Below, in pieces: positions 12,102 to 15,588 of a stretch of 15,588 bases of DNA (its first letter is position 1; every line of letters starts with the position of its first letter). A model generated the notes under the pieces. That model ran no database searches. It had not been told where the DNA came from and saw only the letters and a program-made list of their open reading frames with translations. The translations under genes were made by a program, and so were the position numbers. Origin of the DNA: Nanohaloarchaea archaeon SW_4_43_9 (GTDB taxonomy: Archaea > Nanohalarchaeota > Nanosalinia > Nanosalinales > Nanosalinaceae); NCBI GenBank assembly GCA_003009815.1, contig PXPD01000012.1, forward strand, positions 1 through 15,588. Direction: 5' to 3'.

Positions 12102-14792
12102 ATGGACTGGCACAGTAAAGAAGAGGAAAAGGTGATATCTGAGCTGGATACAGATGAAGAAGGTCTTTCAGACCAGGAAGCGGAGAAACGGCTCGAAGAG
12201 GAAGGCGAGAACAGTATCAGAAGCGGTAAATCTGCTTCGGCCCTGAAAATATTTCTAAGCCAGTTTCAGGATAACTTGATATATCTTCTAATGGCTGCGG
12301 GGATCCTCTCTATTGCTATAGGTTTTTTGCCGGGTCATGAACCAGAGTATACTGAGGCCGGGATAATCTTCCTCATACTTTTCGCTAACGGCACCTTCGG
12401 TTTCATACAGGACTATAGGGCCGAAAAATCGATTGAGGCGCTGAAGAAGATGGCAACACCAAATGCAACTGTCAAAAGGGAGGGGAAAAAGAAGGAGATT
12501 GATTCAACCAAGGTTGTTCCCGGCGATGTAATCTTTCTTGAGCAGGGAGATGCAGTTCCAGCTGATGCCCGGCTTCTAGAAGCGGAAGCGCTTGAAACCG
12601 ATGAGTCCTCGCTGACAGGTGAGAGCAGTTCAGTATCTAAGTCCCCAGGTGAGCTGGATGATCATGCTTCCCTTGCTGAGAGAGAAAATATGGTTTTCAT
12701 GAATACTCACGTGGTCAAAGGCAGAGGGAAAGCTGTAGTAGTTGAGACGGGAATGGGGACACAGGTAGGAGATATTGCCGAGGAGATAGAGGATGCTGAT
12801 AATAAAGAGACTCCTTTCCAAGAGGAAGTAGATAAGCTTGGAAAGAGAATAGGTATACTGGTCATCGGAATTGTTTCTCTTGTAGGAGCTATTCAGATGC
12901 TTTTAACCGGGGCAGACTTGCTGACAGTTTTATTACTGGCTATTGGGCTTTCGGTCGCAGCTATACCTGAGTCTTTACCTGCGATTGTAACTTTGACTTT
13001 GGCTCTCGGCTCAAAGAAACTGCTGAATAAGGATGCACTGGTAAGAAGATTGCCGGTAGTTGAGGCACTGGGTTCTGTAAATTACATCGTTACTGACAAG
13101 ACCGGAACCTTAACAGAAGGCGTAATGACAGTCGAGAACCTTTACTACCAAGGAGAAGAGTTCAATGTCTCAGGCATAGGGCTCTCTAATGAAGGAGAGT
13201 TCACAAGAGAAGGCTCAGAAGTTGATACAGGTTACCTGAAGCCTTTACTGGAATGCGGTGTTTACTGCAATAACGCCGAGAGAGTTGAGGATGAGTCTGA
13301 TCAAGAGTTCCGAGGAGAGCCGACAGAAATCGCTCTCATGGTTTCAGGAGAAAAAGCTGGGATCGAGTTGGATGAAAAAAGAAAGACAAGTGTGCCTTTC
13401 TCCTCCGATCGGAAGAGAATGACTGTGGTAACAGAAGATAATACTGCCTATATGAAAGGTGCGCCAGAGGTTGTTCTTGAAAGGTGTGATAGAATTCTTC
13501 TTGATGGTGAGAAGAAAGAGCTGACAGAGGATAGAAAACAGGAAATACTTGACAGAAACCATGAATTCGCCCGGAGAGCATTAAGGGTCCTCGGGTTTGC
13601 GAGGAAGAAAGTTGAGGATGTTGAGACCAAAGATGAAGAACTGGAGAGCGAGATGGTGTTTCTCGGCCTGCAGGGCATGATAGATCCTCCAAGGCAAGAG
13701 GTTAAAGATGCTGTAGAGGACTGTAGAACCGCCGGAATAGGTGTTGTAATGGCAACGGGCGATAACATTGAAACTGCAAAAGCAGTTGGAAAAGAACTCG
13801 GCTTCGATCCGGAAGGTGCGACCAAAGGGCAGGAGATAGAGAAGATGAGCGATAGAGAACTTGAGAACAAGGTAAGGAATACTGAGATATTTGCCCGTGT
13901 TTCGCCTGAGCATAAAGTTAGAATTTCACAGGCGCTTCAAGATCAGGACTACACTATTGCGATGACCGGTGACGGAGTAAACGATGCCCCGGCACTAAAG
14001 AACTCGGATGTCGGTATTGCTATGGGCCAGAGAGGTACAGATGTTGCAAAGAAAAGCTCTGATATGGTTCTACAAGATGACAACTTCGTAACAATAAGAG
14101 ATGCTATCGCTGAAGGCCGGGCTATATTCGATAATATCAGGAAGGTAACGAATCAGCTTCTATCAACTAACTCTGGAGAGGTAATGTTCGTGTTTCTAGG
14201 CACCCTTATAGGAGGATTGTTATTCCCAGAATACTTTTCGGGCAGTGATTCAATTGTCTTAACTGCAGTGATGATACTCTGGGTAAACTTTGCCAGTGAC
14301 GGACCTCCGGCGATTGCCTTAGGGGAAGACCCAAAAGTTGACGGCATAATGAAGAGGCAACCTAGGAGCAGGGATGAATCCATTATAGACAAGAAAATTC
14401 TCTCAATGATAGCCTTCACTGGGCCGGCGGCAGCTCTCACAATGCTTCCATTATTCTTCTGGAATATTGAAAACTTTGTTCTGGCTCAGACCATGCTATT
14501 CATGGCCCTAGCATTCTTTGAGATCATGATGTTCCAAGTGATAAGAAGAGATTACGGACTCAAACTCCGGGATAACAAGTATCTGATAGCGGGAATGCTT
14601 TTCGCCTCAGTCTCTCATCTACTGATACTCTACACCTGGATCGGAGAATACTTCGGCATAACACCGTTGAGCCTTGCTCAATGGGGTTATATCGCTGGAG
14701 CTCTAACAATCTTCACAGCTATCGAACTCACCTTTAGAAGACTTTTGTCCCGGAAATTCGGTGATAGAAAGACACATATCCATGATAAGTAG
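12102..14792 (+). CDS. P-type (P2A) cation ATPase, probably Ca2+-exporting
   Basis: Pumps cations out of the cell using an aspartyl-phosphate intermediate. At 896 residues it has the normal length. The N-terminal cation_ATPase_N region is ~1-55 and M1-M2 ~56-103. The actuator motif TGES is at 172-175. M3-M4 (~250-305) carries AAIPESLPAIVT with Glu290. The phosphorylated Asp332 is in DKTGTLT and the nucleotide-binding KGAP at 452-455. The hinge TGDN is at 552-555, MTGDGVNDAP at 621-630, and the M5-M10 helices run from ~686 to 880. Cation ligands match SERCA: Glu290 (E309), Asn690 and Glu693 in M5 (N768, E771), and Asn729, Ser732 and Asp733 in M6 (N796, T799, D800). This favours Ca2+, although Mn2+ or Na+ cannot be excluded. 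M4 has PESLP in place of PEGLP. Convergent with tRNA-Pro. Confidence 0.94.
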   Translation: MDWHSKEEEKVISELDTDEEGLSDQEAEKRLEEEGENSIRSGKSASALKIFLSQFQDNLIYLLMAAGILSIAIGFLPGHEPEYTEAGIIFLILFANGTFGFIQDYRAEKSIEALKKMATPNATVKREGKKKEIDSTKVVPGDVIFLEQGDAVPADARLLEAEALETDESSLTGESSSVSKSPGELDDHASLAERENMVFMNTHVVKGRGKAVVVETGMGTQVGDIAEEIEDADNKETPFQEEVDKLGKRIGILVIGIVSLVGAIQMLLTGADLLTVLLLAIGLSVAAIPESLPAIVTLTLALGSKKLLNKDALVRRLPVVEALGSVNYIVTDKTGTLTEGVMTVENLYYQGEEFNVSGIGLSNEGEFTREGSEVDTGYLKPLLECGVYCNNAERVEDESDQEFRGEPTEIALMVSGEKAGIELDEKRKTSVPFSSDRKRMTVVTEDNTAYMKGAPEVVLERCDRILLDGEKKELTEDRKQEILDRNHEFARRALRVLGFARKKVEDVETKDEELESEMVFLGLQGMIDPPRQEVKDAVEDCRTAGIGVVMATGDNIETAKAVGKELGFDPEGATKGQEIEKMSDRELENKVRNTEIFARVSPEHKVRISQALQDQDYTIAMTGDGVNDAPALKNSDVGIAMGQRGTDVAKKSSDMVLQDDNFVTIRDAIAEGRAIFDNIRKVTNQLLSTNSGEVMFVFLGTLIGGLLFPEYFSGSDSIVLTAVMILWVNFASDGPPAIALGEDPKVDGIMKRQPRSRDESIIDKKILSMIAFTGPAAALTMLPLFFWNIENFVLAQTMLFMALAFFEIMMFQVIRRDYGLKLRDNKYLIAGMLFASVSHLLILYTWIGEYFGITPLSLAQWGYIAGALTIFTAIELTFRRLLSRKFGDRKTHIHDK

Positions 14793-14851
14793 TTGGGAGA
14801 AAGAGTATCCTGTGGCTTTTGGGAACCCTACAAAATCTGGGTATATGCAAT

Positions 14852-14924
14852 TGGCAGGACCCGGATTTGAACCGGGGTCTGGTCGTCCCAAACGACCAAT
14901 GATAGTCCGCTACACCATCCCGCC
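14852..14924 (-). tRNA. tRNA-Pro (anticodon TGG)
   Basis: On the minus strand the acceptor stem is GGCGGGA/TCCTGCC with one G:U. The anticodon stem GGTCG/CGACC has loop TTTGGGA and anticodon TGG (plus-strand CCA at 14888-14890). The T arm is CCCGG-TTCAAAT-CCGGG and the discriminator is A. The D stem is weak (about three pairs with a G:U). U8 is present; CCA is not encoded. Confidence 0.95.
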
Positions 14925-14981
14925 TAGAATAAACTGTCTGTAAGTTTGGAAGGTAACTGAATTCTTTTAAAGCAAATTCAG

Positions 14982-14991
14982 TTTTTTAAGG
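14982..14991 (+). promoter_or_regulatory. TATA box for the NADH dehydrogenase-like gene
   Basis: TTTTTTAAGG is centred 26-28 bases before the ATG at 15013. Leaderless mRNA predicted. A second A/T-rich element (TTTTAAAG) lies at about 14965-14972. Confidence 0.5.
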
Positions 14992-15012
14992 TCGCTACGG
15001 TTAACTATCTTC

Positions 15013-15588
15013 ATGGGCGAGAAAGTTGTTGTAGCCGGCGCTGGATTCGGTGGCGTTCATTCTGCACTGGAACTAGCGCGAAGAGGATATGATGTAGAAC
15101 TGATAGACCAGAACGGTTACCATCTCTTCACCCCGGCACTTATCGATATCGCCGGTGGCAGTACGGAGGCCGAGGATATTTCCATGAATCTGAATGATTT
15201 CTTCTCCGGTACTTCGGTAGAGTTTTCCCGGGAGAAGATCGTTGGGATTGATCCTGATGAAGAGGTTGTTGAGACAACAAGTGGAGGACATAGCTACGAC
15301 AATCTTGTTGTATCTCTGGGATATGATGTCGCAAGCTTTGGTATCGATATCTCAGATGCGTTAGAGGTATATACTTTAGAAGGAGCAAAGAAGGTTGACC
15401 GTGAAGCCGAAGAAGCTGAATCTGCTATAGTTGTCGGCTCCGGATATGTCGGAGTAGAGGTCGCGTGTGAGCTTAGTGAGAGAGGAGTAGAAGTTACTCT
15501 AGTTGACCAAGTTACAAGGCCGATGCCGCGCTCCAGTAGCGAGGTTTCTGAGAAAGTACTCAACTCCCTGAATTCAAAAGATATTTCA
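15013..15588 (+). CDS. Type II NADH dehydrogenase-like FAD oxidoreductase, 3'-truncated by window edge
   Basis: Non-proton-pumping NADH:quinone oxidoreductases of this type pass electrons from NADH through FAD to quinone at the membrane surface. The 192 visible residues stay open to the window end. The FAD-binding dinucleotide fold is at the N-terminus (VVVAGAGFGGVHSALEL, ~5-21), then YHLFTPALIDIAGG (36-49), similar to the HLFxPLLxxxA block of NDH-2. A second dinucleotide fold for NADH begins at ~143 (VVGSGYVGVEVACEL). The redox-active cysteines of sulfide:quinone reductase are not seen; the only visible cysteine is in the second fold. Other FAD/NAD oxidoreductases of the same superfamily remain possible, and the missing C-terminus holds the membrane-anchoring part. 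Confidence 0.85.
   Translation, partial: MGEKVVVAGAGFGGVHSALELARRGYDVELIDQNGYHLFTPALIDIAGGSTEAEDISMNLNDFFSGTSVEFSREKIVGIDPDEEVVETTSGGHSYDNLVVSLGYDVASFGIDISDALEVYTLEGAKKVDREAEEAESAIVVGSGYVGVEVACELSERGVEVTLVDQVTRPMPRSSSEVSEKVLNSLNSKDIS

Noticed and set aside
13336..13913. Several minus-strand open frames of 70-140 codons inside the P-type ATPase gene
   Set aside because: They are shadows of the long gene; they are basic or Ser-rich and have no promoter or Shine-Dalgarno.
1..15588. CRISPR arrays, insertion sequences, attachment sites or a replication origin
   Set aside because: No regularly spaced repeats, transposase or integrase motifs, terminal inverted repeats, or Orc1/Cdc6-type repeats were seen. 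The tRNA 3' ends are not duplicated nearby.

Overview
The window looks like chromosomal DNA of a halophilic archaeon. The archaeal markers are a single-fold histone, tRNA genes without encoded CCA, a tRNA-Tyr with a C1:G72 pair, family 4 uracil-DNA glycosylase, an NcsA/TtuA-type thiolase, and TATA boxes about 25-30 bases before start codons. The salt-adapted signature is the strongly acidic proteins: the 64-residue cold-shock protein has 23 Asp/Glu. GC by eye is in the mid-40s percent, low for classical haloarchaea. This makes a nanohaloarchaeon-like (DPANN) genome my best guess, but nothing here proves it. There is no sign of mobile elements, CRISPR arrays or recent transfer. Genes are densely packed, and two convergent pairs share a TTAA in which both stop codons overlap.

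Layout. 1-1284: the 3' part of thiI (tRNA 4-thiouridine synthase) and a small helical protein resembling a free-standing Hsp70 lid with a Gly-rich tail. 1339-2706: a secreted or anchored beta-sandwich protein. 2800-2873: tRNA-Tyr. 2970-4859: a uracil-DNA glycosylase that has lost its iron-sulfur ligands, then an RNA m5C methyltransferase overlapped by a separate gene for its PUA-like RNA-binding domain. 4856-5310: a small membrane protein on the minus strand and an isolated 5S rRNA gene. 5354-7592: bacterial-type riboflavin synthase, the membrane protease HtpX, and a tightly coupled second putative zinc metalloprotease. 7589-10254 (minus): a sugar-phosphate nucleotidyltransferase, an NcsA/TtuA-type tRNA thiolase and a HAD phosphatase. 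10335-10852: tRNA-Ser, a possibly structured intergenic stretch and a histone. 10861-11970 (minus): a five-helix membrane protein and a cold-shock protein. 12102-14792: a P2A-type Ca2+ ATPase. 14852-14924 (minus): tRNA-Pro. 15013-15588: the start of a type II NADH dehydrogenase-like flavoprotein.

Themes. RNA biology dominates: three tRNAs, 5S rRNA, two different tRNA thiolation enzymes (thiI for U8, which all three tRNAs carry, and an ncsA-type enzyme) and a two-gene m5C methyltransferase. A second theme is the cell envelope: the HtpX pair, a Ca2+ pump, sugar-nucleotide synthesis and three uncharacterised membrane or secreted proteins.

Most genes that start a transcript have a TATA box 23-30 bases before the start codon, predicting leaderless mRNAs. 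Internal operon genes and the abundant histone and cold-shock genes carry Shine-Dalgarno sequences instead. No single striking new system is evident. The most unusual items are the cysteine-free glycosylase, the free-standing Hsp70-lid-like protein, the split methyltransferase, the htpX-coupled metalloprotease of unrecognised family, and a beta-sandwich domain duplicated across a membrane helix.
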